Assembly (NCBI GenBank): GCA_036620675.1
Contig: JAZHEE010000003.1
DNA from: Jejubacter sp036620675
Lineage (GTDB): Bacteria > Pseudomonadota > Gammaproteobacteria > Enterobacterales > Enterobacteriaceae
DNA length: 64,000 nt
Direction: 5' to 3' (one strand)
Shown: positions 53,477 to 62,460 of the stretch, one piece after another
How the letters are laid out: each line of letters opens with the position of its first letter
How positions within the stretch are numbered: position 1 is the first letter of the stretch
The notes under the pieces: generated by a model
The model's input: the letters and a program-made list of their open reading frames with translations, nothing else
Told to the model about the DNA's origin: nothing
The model's database searches: none
Made by a program: the position numbers and the translations under genes

Positions 53477-54937
53477 ATGAAAGAATCCACCCTGAACCCT
53501 ACGAAACCCCTGTCACCACCGAGCCCGGTTGATGAAATTCTGCCACCGGGCCAGATGATCCTTTATGGGCTGCAGCATGTGCTGGTGATGTACGCTGGCG
53601 CTGTCGCAGTTCCCCTCGTTGTCGGTACCGCCGTGGGGCTGTCTGCCGAACAGGTGATCATGCTGATCAGTACCGATCTGTTTATCTGCGGTGCTGCCAC
53701 TATTATTCAGGCGCTGGGAATCGGAAAGTGGATAGGCTGCCGGCTACCGGTGGTGCAAGGCTGTACCTTCGCGGCGCTGGTGCCTATGGTGCTTATCGGA
53801 AAAGATTACGGTATTGGCGGCATTTCAGGCGCAGTGATCGTCGCCGGTATTTTCACACTACTCTGCGCCCCATGGATCTGCCGAATGGTGCATCTGTTTC
53901 CTAAAGTCGTCATGGGCGCCATCGTCACGCTTATCGGCCTGTCGATCTTACCCGTCGCAGGCGGCTGGATCGGCGGCGGCAGCAGCGATATGGCAAGTTT
54001 TGGTGATATGACATCGCTGATTATGGCCTTTATCACCCTGGTGATCATCCTCAATATTTATACTTTCGCATCGGGCCTGATTAAAAATATCGCCGTGCTG
54101 ATCGGCCTGATTATCGGTACTATCCTGTGGGGCTTTTTTAACCCTCTCGATTTCCAGGTGGTTGCTCAGACTTCCTGGCTTAACTTTCCGCGCCTGATGC
54201 ATTTCGCAACCCCCGAATTTCACCTGCTGCCTATCGTGTTACTCTCGATGGTGATGGTGGTGGTGATGGTGGAAACCATGTCCTCTATGATGGCGACCGG
54301 CGAAATCGTCGGCAGAAAGGCCGACCAGGCGATGCTGCGTCGGGGGCTGACCGCCTGTGGACTGGCGACCACCATTGGCGGCATGTTTAATCTTTTTCCC
54401 TACTCCGCCTTTGCCCAGAACGTCGGGCTTATTGGCCTGACCGGCGTGCGTAGCCGCTTTGTGGTGGCAGTATCGGGCTGCATTCTCATTTTGATGGGGA
54501 TGTTCGCTAAAATGGCTGCGCTGGTGGTGATGATCCCGAAACCGATACTCGGCGGCGCAGGCGTGGTGATGTTCGGTATGGTGGCCGTGTCCGGCATCCG
54601 AACCCTGGGTAAAGTAAACTATCGTAATAATAACAACGGAATGGTGGTCGCGCTGACGCTTGGTCTGGGCATGATGCCGGTACTGGTACCCGGACTGTTC
54701 AGCCAGTTACCGGAAATGGCGCAGCTGTTTCTGCACAGCGGTATTACCATCGGAACCATCACCGCCATTGTTGCGAACCTGGTGCTTAACGGTGCCGATC
54801 GAACTGCCCGCCACGCGACGGAAAACGTCGCACCGGATCCCGCGCCCGAGCCGACGGCGGCACGGAAGGTGGCAGTAAGAACGGTACGCATGTGGCTGCT
54901 GTTGCGTAAAGTGCAGCATGAGCGTGAGGAGGGATGA
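53477..54937 (+). CDS. uacT: Urate/xanthine permease (UacT-like, NCS2 family)
   Basis: 486 residues with about 14 membrane segments. Nucleobase-ascorbate transporter motifs: LQHVLVMYAGAVAVPL (about residue 32), RLPVVQGCTFAALVP near 90 and the NAT signature region NLFPYSAFAQNVGLIGLTGVRSRFV near 306. The C-terminus VRTVRMWLLLRKVQ matches E. coli UacT (YgfU), the urate importer, better than XanQ. It supplies the purine for the cluster. Its TGA overlaps the start of a 42-codon ORF. Confidence 0.88.
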   Translation: MKESTLNPTKPLSPPSPVDEILPPGQMILYGLQHVLVMYAGAVAVPLVVGTAVGLSAEQVIMLISTDLFICGAATIIQALGIGKWIGCRLPVVQGCTFAALVPMVLIGKDYGIGGISGAVIVAGIFTLLCAPWICRMVHLFPKVVMGAIVTLIGLSILPVAGGWIGGGSSDMASFGDMTSLIMAFITLVIILNIYTFASGLIKNIAVLIGLIIGTILWGFFNPLDFQVVAQTSWLNFPRLMHFATPEFHLLPIVLLSMVMVVVMVETMSSMMATGEIVGRKADQAMLRRGLTACGLATTIGGMFNLFPYSAFAQNVGLIGLTGVRSRFVVAVSGCILILMGMFAKMAALVVMIPKPILGGAGVVMFGMVAVSGIRTLGKVNYRNNNNGMVVALTLGLGMMPVLVPGLFSQLPEMAQLFLHSGITIGTITAIVANLVLNGADRTARHATENVAPDPAPEPTAARKVAVRTVRMWLLLRKVQHEREEG

Positions 54938-55062
54938 TGGCATCGCTATCGCTCCGTCTGCTGTGCGCCCTGGGGCTGCTGGGTCTGATGGCGCTACCGG
55001 CTTTCAACGGCCTGGTCTCTGGCCTGGAAAGCCGGTTTATCTGGCTCTGGCTCGACTTTTAA
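54934..55062 (+). CDS. Small membrane protein coupled to uacT (42 aa)
   Basis: The ATG overlaps the uacT stop (ATGA), and GGAGGG lies directly upstream within the end of uacT. The peptide has one hydrophobic helix (about residues 6-24, SLRLLCALGLLGLMALPAF) followed by a short tail with SRFIWLWLDF. It ends by overlapping the convergent phosphatase stop. Codon use looks like its neighbours. A small transporter-associated subunit is plausible, but no family is recognised. Confidence 0.5.
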   Translation: MMASLSLRLLCALGLLGLMALPAFNGLVSGLESRFIWLWLDF

Positions 55063-55847
55063 CCGGCAATCACCAGCTGTTCATTCAACCGCCGACGCTC
55101 CTGCGCGCCAATGCCCAACGCATCGCGCAGAAAAGCGTCGGCGCTGCCGTAACCGTCGTCCATCGCATTCAGCGCGTTTTGCAGCCAGGCTTCCTGTACC
55201 TCCAGCAGGGTCAGTATCTCCTCTGGTCGTTTGTCTGGCGCAAAGGCCATAAATTTCGCCAGCAGCCGCTGATTTTCTTCTTTACGATAGCGGTTACTGA
55301 GCAGGTAATCCGCAACGATCACATCCATTTTTGCGCCCAGCGCCAGTAACACCAGCGCGGCGGCAAATCCTGTTCGATCCTTTCCGGCTGTGCAATGGAA
55401 ATAGATCGCGCCGTCGTCGTCTTCCAGCAGAGTGTTAAAGAAGCCACGCCAGGCCTCCAGACAGGCGGCATCGGTGATAAAAGCGCGGTAAATCTCCAGC
55501 AGAATCTGGGTCGGATCGCGCTGACCCAACCGAGCTACCATCTCTTTTGGATCGGCGCTGTGCCCTTTCATCACCGCTTTAAGCACATCCAGCCGCACCA
55601 GTCGCGCGCTAGCAGGATACTGGTCTGGCGCATCCATCGCCTCACCATCGGTTCTCAAATCGATAATCCTGTTTACCGACAGCTGGGCCAGCCGTTGTTG
55701 ACCAGGCAGCGTCAACGCGCTGAGATCCGCACCGCGCAACAGACGACCAGGGCGAATAATGCCCTCGCGCACCCGGTAGCCTCCCAGATCCCGTACGTTA
55801 CATACGCCATCAAGCGCGACCGGCCGCGCCGTTATCACTTCCTTCAT
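55059..55847 (-). CDS. Tyrosine-protein phosphatase family protein
   Basis: 262 residues, Y_phosphatase3 type. The active-site loop is IYFHCTAGKDRTGFAAALVLLALG (CX5R, about residue 152), with the general acid region upstream. The N-terminal NVRDLGGYRVREGIIRPGRLLRGADLS is the family's start motif, and VNRIIDLRTDGEA near 58 follows. Members act on phosphotyrosine, phosphoserine or phosphoinositides. Its substrate here is unknown and a role in purine catabolism is not evident. It is convergent with uacT and divergent from fdhF. Confidence 0.87.
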   Translation of the reverse strand: MKEVITARPVALDGVCNVRDLGGYRVREGIIRPGRLLRGADLSALTLPGQQRLAQLSVNRIIDLRTDGEAMDAPDQYPASARLVRLDVLKAVMKGHSADPKEMVARLGQRDPTQILLEIYRAFITDAACLEAWRGFFNTLLEDDDGAIYFHCTAGKDRTGFAAALVLLALGAKMDVIVADYLLSNRYRKEENQRLLAKFMAFAPDKRPEEILTLLEVQEAWLQNALNAMDDGYGSADAFLRDALGIGAQERRRLNEQLVIAG

Positions 55848-55955
55848 CCCTTAGCTCCTTGCTGTTAACGGTTGTGGAGGTTCAATTCCATGTTTTTAAT
55901 CAGGGAATTGCTGTTTTTCTCTCCGTTATCATGCCTGATATGGGTCTGAAATGCA

Positions 55956-55972
55956 TGGCACAGAAGATGCAT
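55956..55972 (+). promoter_or_regulatory. Sigma-54 promoter of fdhF
   Basis: TGGCAC-N5-ATGCAT with GG to GC spacing of 12, about 85 bases before the fdhF ATG. E. coli fdhF is known to use sigma-54 with the formate-sensing activator FhlA. The TCTCA-N3-TGAGA motif is not seen here, so the YgeV-type control stops before fdhF. Confidence 0.8.
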
Positions 55973-56056
55973 CAGACAGGGAGAGCTTCATACCATAAGG
56001 CGGCGATTGCCCGCCCAAAAAGGGTGCGACACACGCACGCAAGGGAGTGATACACC

Positions 56057-58204
56057 ATGAACAAGGTTATTACCGTCTGCCCCTACTGCGCCTCTGGCTG
56101 CAAAATGCATCTGCTGGTCGAGGAAGGCAAAGTGGTTGGCGCCGAACCTGCGCCAGGCAAAAACAATCAGAACACGCTATGCCTGAAAGGCTACTACGGC
56201 TGGGACTTTCTTAACGACACCCAGATTCTGACCCCCCGGCTAAAAAGTCCGATGATTCGCCGCAAGCGCGGCGGCAGGCTGGAGTCCGTCACCTGGCAGG
56301 AGGCGCTGGATTATGTCGCTGATAAATTTATGGCGGTGCGGGAAAAGTACGGTCCCGACGCCATTATGACCACCGGCTCTTCCCGCGGCCCCGGCAATGA
56401 AGCGAATTACCTGATGCAAAAATTCGCCCGGGCCGTTATCGGCACCAACAACGTCGACTGCTGCGCACGCGTCTGACACGGCCCTTCGGTTGCAGGTCTG
56501 CACCAGTCAGTGGGCAATGGCGCTATGAGCAACTCAGTCACTGAGATTGAGGATACCGATTTACTGCTGATCTTCGGCTATAACCCGGCCGATTCACACC
56601 CGATTATCGCCAACCGGGTGATCCGCGCGAAACAGAAAGGCGCGAAGCTTATCGTCTGCGATCCGCGGCGCATAGAAAGCGCGCGCATTGCCGATCTCCA
56701 TCTACAGCTGCGCAATGGTTCCAATATCGCGCTGCTGAATGCGATGGGCCACGTAATTATCGAAGAGGAGCTGGAGGATCGCACCTTTATCGCATCGCGC
56801 ACCGAAGGCTTCGACGCCTGGCGCGAGATAGTCACCCGTTATACCCCGGAATCGGTGGAAGAGGTGACCGGCGTGGCCGCCGCCGATATTCGCCGGGCCG
56901 CCAGACTCTACGCTACAGCCAAAACCGCCACTATTCTTTGGGGCATGGGCGTGACCCAGTTCTATCAGGGAGTCGAGACGGTACGCGCCCTGACCAGTCT
57001 GGCGCTGCTGACCGGCAACCTGGGCAAGCCTAATGTCGGCGTTAACCCGGTACGCGGCCAGAATAACGTTCAGGGCGCCTGCGATATGGGCGCGCTACCG
57101 GATACCTTCCCTGGCTATCAGTCCGTCAGCGTGGCAGAAAACCGCGAGAAATTCGCCAAAGCCTGGGGCGTTCCCGGGCTTCCGGAGAAAACCGGCTATC
57201 GCATTAGCGAATTGCCCCACCGCGTGGCCCACGGCGAAGTCCGCGCAGCATATATTATGGGCGAAGACCCCATGCAAACCGATGCCGAACTGTCAGCGAT
57301 ACGCGAAGCGATGGATGGTCTGGATCTTCTGGTGGTGCAGGACATCTTTATGACCAAAACCGCAGCAGTGGCGGACGTGGTGCTGCCCGCCACCAGTTGG
57401 GGAGAGCATGAAGGAGTCTATACCGCAGCCGATCGCGGCTTCCAGCGCTTCTTTAAAGCGGTGGAGCCCCAGTGGGATCTGAAAACCGACTGGCAGATTA
57501 TTAGCGAACTCGCCACCCGGATGGGCTACCCGATGCAGTATGAAAACACCCAGGCTATCTGGGATGAAATGCGTCGCTTGTGCCCCTCTTTCTACGGTGC
57601 CACCTACGAAAAGATCGGCGAGCTGGGCTACATTCAGTGGCCATGCCGCGACGAATCTCCCGAGGATCAGGGAACTCCCTGGCTTTATGAAGGCCGTTTC
57701 GACCGGCCGAACGGATTGGGGCAGTTCTTCACCTGTGACTGGCTACCACCTCAGGACCAGCTTAGCGATGACTATCCGATGGTGCTGTCGACGGTACGTG
57801 AAGTGGGGCACTATTCCTGCCGTTCGATGACCGGCAACTGCGCGGCTCTGGCGGCGCTGGCCGACGAACCGGGATATGCCCAGATTCACACCGACGATGC
57901 CGCGCGCCTGGGGATCCGCGATGAAGAACTACTGTGGATAACCTCGCGCAAGGGGCGAGTTATCGTACGGGCTCAGATCAGCGATCGTCCCAATCGAGGT
58001 GCAGTCTATATGACCTATCAGTGGTGGATTGGCGCCTGTAATGAACTGGTTAGCGAAAACCTGAGTCCCCTGACCAAAACGCCGGAGTATAAATACAGCG
58101 CAGTACGTCTGGAGTCGATTGCTGACCAGCAAGCGGCGGAGCGTTACGTACAGGAAGAGTATCAACACCTGAAATCCAGGCTGCGCGAAAGCGCGGCGGG
58201 GTAA
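56057..58204 (+). CDS. fdhF: Formate dehydrogenase H, selenocysteine-containing
   Basis: 715 residues when the in-frame TGA at 56474-56476 is read as selenocysteine (residue 140, as in E. coli FdhF). The N-terminal 4Fe-4S motif is CPYCASGCKM..TLCLKGYYGWD. The segment NNVDCCARV-U-HGPSVAGLHQSVGNG matches E. coli, and the molybdopterin-guanine dinucleotide domains follow (GVTQFYQGVETVRALTSLALLTGNLGKP, SWGEHEGVYTAADRGFQRF). It oxidises formate to CO2 in formate hydrogenlyase, and in E. coli was linked to urate breakdown with AegA/UacF. AAGGGAG lies nine bases upstream of the ATG. Confidence 0.96.
56474..56515 (+). promoter_or_regulatory. Selenocysteine UGA and bacterial SECIS element
   Basis: Eleven bases after the UGA a hairpin forms from GGT(T)GC and GCACC with loop AGGTCT (56488-56504). 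It has the bulged U and the GGUCU loop bound by SelB in E. coli fdhF. The downstream frame continues without a break, so the UGA is not a nonsense mutation. Confidence 0.92.
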
Positions 58205-58209
58205 TGTAA

Positions 58210-58242
58210 AAAGCCCCCACACCGATAACGATGCGGGGGCTT
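58210..58242. terminator. Bidirectional terminator between fdhF and gltP
   Basis: AAGCCCCC pairs with GGGGGCTT, followed by CTTTTAA on the plus strand and TTTTTACATT on the minus strand. It ends both convergent genes. Confidence 0.88.
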
Positions 58243-58273
58243 CTTTTAACCGACGTTTTATATTGCTGCTGCG

Positions 58274-59587
58274 TTAGCCCTGTGCGGTAGTATCAAACTT
58301 GCCCAGAACCTCGCGTTCATAGGCCAGCGCTTTTTTCTTATCAAACCGGTGCTCCCACTTGGCAATCACCAGTACCGCCAGCGCGTTACCGACGACGTTC
58401 AGCGCGGTACGCGCCATATCCAGGATACGGTCGACTCCGGCAATGAAGGCCAGACCTTCCAGCGGGATGCCAACGCTGCCCAGCGTCGCCAGCAGAACCA
58501 CAAAGGAGACGCCCGGAACGCCGGCGATCCCTTTTGAAGTCACCATCAGGGTCAGCACCAGGGTAATCTCCTGCCAGATGGAAAGCTCAATGCCGTAAAG
58601 CTGCGCAATAAAGATAGCGGCGATACTCTGGTACAGCGTGGAACCATCGAGGTTGAACGAATAACCGGTCGGTACCACGAAACTGGTAATCGACGAAGGA
58701 GCGCCGTAGGCTTCCATCTTCTCGATAATACGCGGCAGCACGCTCTCGGAGCTGGCGGTGGAATAGGCCAGTATCAGCTCATCTTTCAGGATACGAATCA
58801 GCGTCCAGACCCGCAGACCACAGAGACGAGCCACGGCCCCCAGCACCACCAGCGCGAAGAACAAAATCGCCACGTAAACCAGAATCACCAGCTTAGCCAG
58901 CGGCCACAGCGAGGCGAAACCGAAGTTCGCCACCGTTACCGAAATCAGCGCAAAGACACCCACCGGCGCATAGCGCATCACCATATGAGTTACTTTGAAC
59001 ATGGTTTCGGAAACGCTGCGGAATACGGTAACCAGTGGATCGCGATTTTTCGCCGGCAGCGATGACAGCCCTAAGCCAAACAGCACCGAAAAGAAGATGA
59101 TCGGCAGCATATCGCCCTTCACCATGGAAGCGAAGATGTTGGTTGGCACCAGCGACAGAATGGTTCCCATCAATCCCTGAGAGTGATCCGCTACTGCCTG
59201 GGTGGTCGCTTCATATTTCGAGATGTCTACCGTTGCCAGTTGGGACATATCAATACCGTGGCCCGGCTGGAAAACATTGGCCATGGTGATGCCCAGAACA
59301 ATGGCGACCGTCGTAATCACTTCAAAGTAGAGAATCGTTTTAACGCCAATACGACCCAGCTGTTTGGCGTCCCCTACACCGGCGATACCTACCACCAGCG
59401 TAGAGATAACAATGGGCACCACGATCATTTTGATCAGGTGAATAAATATGTCGCCCGCAGGTGACAGAAGGTTGTTGATCAACCATTCACGGCTGTCGCT
59501 TTGATAATGGAGGAAACTCCCAAGAATAATCCCCAGAACTAACGCCAGCAGAATCTGCCAGGCAAGTCCGAACTTTCTGTTTTTCAT
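58274..59587 (-). CDS. gltP: Glutamate/aspartate:proton symporter
   Basis: 437 residues, as in E. coli GltP. DAACS family: eight helices plus re-entrant loops, with SSESVLPRIIEKMEAYGAPSSITSFVVPTGYSFNLDGSTLY (about residues 285-325) giving the serine-rich loop and the NMDGT-like motif. GIAGVPGVSFVVLLATL near 365 is also typical. The ATG at 59587 (MKNRKFGLAWQ) is preferred to a start 20 codons upstream, with AGGAAG before it. It lies between fdhF and acs, the E. coli order apart from yjcO and nrf. Confidence 0.95.
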   Translation of the reverse strand: MKNRKFGLAWQILLALVLGIILGSFLHYQSDSREWLINNLLSPAGDIFIHLIKMIVVPIVISTLVVGIAGVGDAKQLGRIGVKTILYFEVITTVAIVLGITMANVFQPGHGIDMSQLATVDISKYEATTQAVADHSQGLMGTILSLVPTNIFASMVKGDMLPIIFFSVLFGLGLSSLPAKNRDPLVTVFRSVSETMFKVTHMVMRYAPVGVFALISVTVANFGFASLWPLAKLVILVYVAILFFALVVLGAVARLCGLRVWTLIRILKDELILAYSTASSESVLPRIIEKMEAYGAPSSITSFVVPTGYSFNLDGSTLYQSIAAIFIAQLYGIELSIWQEITLVLTLMVTSKGIAGVPGVSFVVLLATLGSVGIPLEGLAFIAGVDRILDMARTALNVVGNALAVLVIAKWEHRFDKKKALAYEREVLGKFDTTAQG

Positions 59588-60010
59588 AACAACTGTACTT
59601 CCTGAATCCAGGCGCCTCACATCCCACAGCAGGGGAGTACGCCACAAACTGAAAAAAGGGGTATGACAAACGTCGGGTGATGTGTGGAGTTTTAACGCTC
59701 TTAATCAGTACCATTTGAATGGCAGTTCGCGCAACCCTTGAAATTCAAAGCCATTCACACCAAATGCATATGTAAGCACTTTTTTTTGATGCTAAACATA
59801 GCTAACGCCATGTTATAAAAAAGGTTTATCTTATTTTTTTTTAAATAATCATTAATGGTTATTATTTCCACACCCAGTTTCGTTTGCGCATTTTTTGTAC
59901 ATTTATGTCAATGCGTGATCTGTCGCCCAAATAGTAAACAAAAACGCTGATACCCCTACAATTAACGTTTGGTTGACATAATATTAACATCCTGGAAGGA
60001 GAAAATAGCT
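59588..60010. promoter_or_regulatory. Divergent gltP / acs control region
   Basis: 423 AT-rich bases without a gene. The segment around 59911-59926 (ATGCGTGATCTGTCGC) parallels a block upstream of E. coli acs, where CRP activates transcription. It is a poor match to the CRP consensus on its own. No firm -10/-35 pair is assigned. Confidence 0.4.
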
Positions 60011-61969
60011 ATGAGCCAAATACACAAACATCCGATTCCCGCCCATATTGCGGAAGACTGCCTGATCACTCCGGAACAGTATGCGGCCAAATACCGCCAG
60101 TCCGTGCAGGATCCTGACGCCTTCTGGGGCGAGCAGGGAAAGATACTGGACTGGATCAAACCTTATACTAAGGTGAAAAACACCTCTTTTACACCGGGAA
60201 ATATTTCTATCAAATGGTATGAGGACGGTACCCTCAACCTGGCAGCCAACTGCCTGGATCGCCATCTGAAAGAGCATGGTGAGCGTGCCGCGCTTATCTG
60301 GGAAGGCGACGATGCAAGCCAGAGCAAAACCATTACTTACCGCGAATTGCATGCCGACGTCTGCCGTTTCGCCAACGTACTGCTGAGCCTTGGGATCCAA
60401 AAAGGCGATGTGGTCGCTATCTATATGCCGATGGTGCCGGAAGCCGCCGTCGCGATGCTGGCCTGTGCCCGTATCGGCGCCATTCACTCCGTAATTTTTG
60501 GCGGTTTCTCGCCGGAGGCCGTCGCTGGCAGAATTATCGACAGTAACGCCCGACTGGTGATCACCGCCGATGAAGGGGTTCGTGCCGGTCGCACTATTCC
60601 GCTAAAACGCAACGTCGACGATGCGTTGAAAAACCCCAACGTGAAGAGCGTAAACAATGTCGTGGTGCTAAAACGCACCAGTGGCGATATCGCCTGGTAT
60701 GAGGACCGCGACCTGTGGTGGAACGATCTGATAGCTAATGCCAGCGCGGAAAATCAGCCGGTTGAAATGAATGCGGAAGATCCGCTGTTTATTCTATACA
60801 CCTCCGGCTCTACCGGTAAGCCCAAAGGGGTGCTACACACCACCGGTGGTTATCTGGTGTACGCCGCCACCACCTTTAAATATGTCTTTGATTATCATCC
60901 GGGCGAGATTTACTGGTGCACTGCCGACGTGGGCTGGGTAACCGGTCATAGCTACCTGCTCTACGGCCCGCTGGCCTGCGGGGCCACCACCCTGATGTTC
61001 GAAGGGGTGCCGAACTGGCCGCAGCCCAACCGCATGGCGCAGGTGGTAGACAAACACCAGGTGAATATCCTCTATACCGCCCCCACCGCCATCCGCGCGC
61101 TAATGGCCGAAGGAGATAGAGCCATTGAAGGCACCGACCGTTCATCGCTGCGTATTCTTGGTTCCGTAGGAGAGCCCATCAATCCGGAAGCCTGGGAGTG
61201 GTTCTGGGACAAAATTGGCAACAAACGCTGCCCGGTCATGGACACCTGGTGGCAGACCGAAACCGGCGGATTTATGATAGCCCCCATGCCCGGCGCTACC
61301 GAACTAAAAGCCGGTTCCGCCACCCTGCCCTTCTTCGGTATTCAGCCGGAGCTGGTCGATAACGAAGGCAATGCCTTGCCTGGTGCCACCGAAGGTAATC
61401 TGACCATTGCCGACTCCTGGCCAGGTCAGGCTCGTACCCTGTTTGGCGATCACGAACGCTTTGAACAGACCTACTTTTCCACCTTCAAAAACCGCTATTT
61501 TAGCGGCGATGGCGCTCGTCGCGATGAAGACGGCTATTACTGGATCACCGGACGCGTGGACGACGTCCTGAACGTCTCCGGCCACCGTCTGGGCACCGCT
61601 GAAATCGAATCAGCGCTGGTTTCGCATCCGAAGATAGCCGAAGCGGCAGTGGTGGGCATTGCGCATAATATCAAGGGGCAGGCTATTTACGCCTACGTCA
61701 CTCTTAATCATGGCGAAGAACCAACGCCGGAACTCTACGCCGAGGTGAGAAACTGGGTGCGTAAAGAGATTGGCCCGCTGGCCACTCCGGACGTATTACA
61801 CTGGACTGACTCCCTGCCAAAAACCCGTTCCGGCAAGATTATGCGCCGCATTCTGCGTAAAATCGCTGCCGGCGACACCAGCAATCTGGGGGATACGTCC
61901 ACGCTTGCCGATCCAGGCGTTGTGGAAAAACTGCTCGAAGAAAAATCGTCTATCGCCATGCCATCTTAA
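60011..61969 (+). CDS. acs: Acetyl-CoA synthetase
   Basis: 652 residues from the ATG at 60011 (MSQIHKHPIPAHI), the E. coli length and start. GGAAGGAG lies upstream. ANL-superfamily motifs: the P-loop ILYTSGSTGKPKG (about residue 263), DTWWQTETGG near 410, YFSGDGARRDEDGYYWITGRVDD near 496 and the acetylatable lysine in PKTRSGKIMRR near 608 (target of Pat/CobB control). It activates acetate to acetyl-CoA through acetyl-AMP. It precedes yjcH and actP. Confidence 0.98.
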   Translation: MSQIHKHPIPAHIAEDCLITPEQYAAKYRQSVQDPDAFWGEQGKILDWIKPYTKVKNTSFTPGNISIKWYEDGTLNLAANCLDRHLKEHGERAALIWEGDDASQSKTITYRELHADVCRFANVLLSLGIQKGDVVAIYMPMVPEAAVAMLACARIGAIHSVIFGGFSPEAVAGRIIDSNARLVITADEGVRAGRTIPLKRNVDDALKNPNVKSVNNVVVLKRTSGDIAWYEDRDLWWNDLIANASAENQPVEMNAEDPLFILYTSGSTGKPKGVLHTTGGYLVYAATTFKYVFDYHPGEIYWCTADVGWVTGHSYLLYGPLACGATTLMFEGVPNWPQPNRMAQVVDKHQVNILYTAPTAIRALMAEGDRAIEGTDRSSLRILGSVGEPINPEAWEWFWDKIGNKRCPVMDTWWQTETGGFMIAPMPGATELKAGSATLPFFGIQPELVDNEGNALPGATEGNLTIADSWPGQARTLFGDHERFEQTYFSTFKNRYFSGDGARRDEDGYYWITGRVDDVLNVSGHRLGTAEIESALVSHPKIAEAAVVGIAHNIKGQAIYAYVTLNHGEEPTPELYAEVRNWVRKEIGPLATPDVLHWTDSLPKTRSGKIMRRILRKIAAGDTSNLGDTSTLADPGVVEKLLEEKSSIAMPS

Positions 61970-62145
61970 CCGGCATCCTCGCCGGAAAGACCAGCAGTCC
62001 GCCGCATGGCGTACCGGCTTATGCCGGGCGCCATCGGTATAAATTCGCCGGGAAGATCCCGACGGTACCGGGTATGCGGAGGGGTTCCCCTGCGGTCCCT
62101 TACCCCTGAAAAAATAACAATTGAAACTGACCTCTGGAGAACTCT
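61970..62145 (+). other. acs-yjcH spacer with hairpin
   Basis: 176 bases with several GC-rich dyads, the clearest AGGGGTTCCCCT at 62080-62091. There is no U tract after it, so it more likely stabilises or processes the acs-yjcH-actP transcript than ends it. A REP-like element is possible. Confidence 0.4.
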
Positions 62146-62460
62146 GTGATGAATGATGTCATTTGTCAGCGGATAGAAGGGAGTGTGCATTTCAGGGAGC
62201 TGGTAGCCAAACGTCAAAAATTCGCCTGGACGCTATCGCTGATAATGCTGGCGATTTACGTAGGCTTTATTTTACTCATCGCCTTCGCCCCGGCCTGGCT
62301 GGGAACGCCGCTACACGGACAGACCAGCGTGACCAGAGGGATCCCTATCGGCATCGGCGTTATCATAATCTCTTTCATTCTGACCGGCATTTACGTCTGG
62401 CGCGCCAACGGCGAATTCGATCGCCTGAACAAAGCCGTACGCCAGGAGGTGAACGCATGA
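62146..62460 (+). CDS. yjcH: YjcH, DUF485 inner-membrane protein
   Basis: 104 residues, two membrane helices (about 24-46 and 60-85). The N-terminus VHFRELVAKRQKFAWTLSLIMLAIYVGFILLIAF abbreviated over residues 16-46 is the DUF485 pattern. It is always found before sodium:solute symporters of the acetate type, probably as a partner of ActP. Its TGA overlaps the actP ATG (ATGA). Confidence 0.96.
   Translation: MMNDVICQRIEGSVHFRELVAKRQKFAWTLSLIMLAIYVGFILLIAFAPAWLGTPLHGQTSVTRGIPIGIGVIIISFILTGIYVWRANGEFDRLNKAVRQEVNA

Noticed and set aside
56057..58204. fdhF appears as two ORFs split by a stop codon, suggesting a pseudogene
   Set aside because: The stop is TGA at the selenocysteine position 140, followed by a SECIS hairpin, and the frame continues intact.
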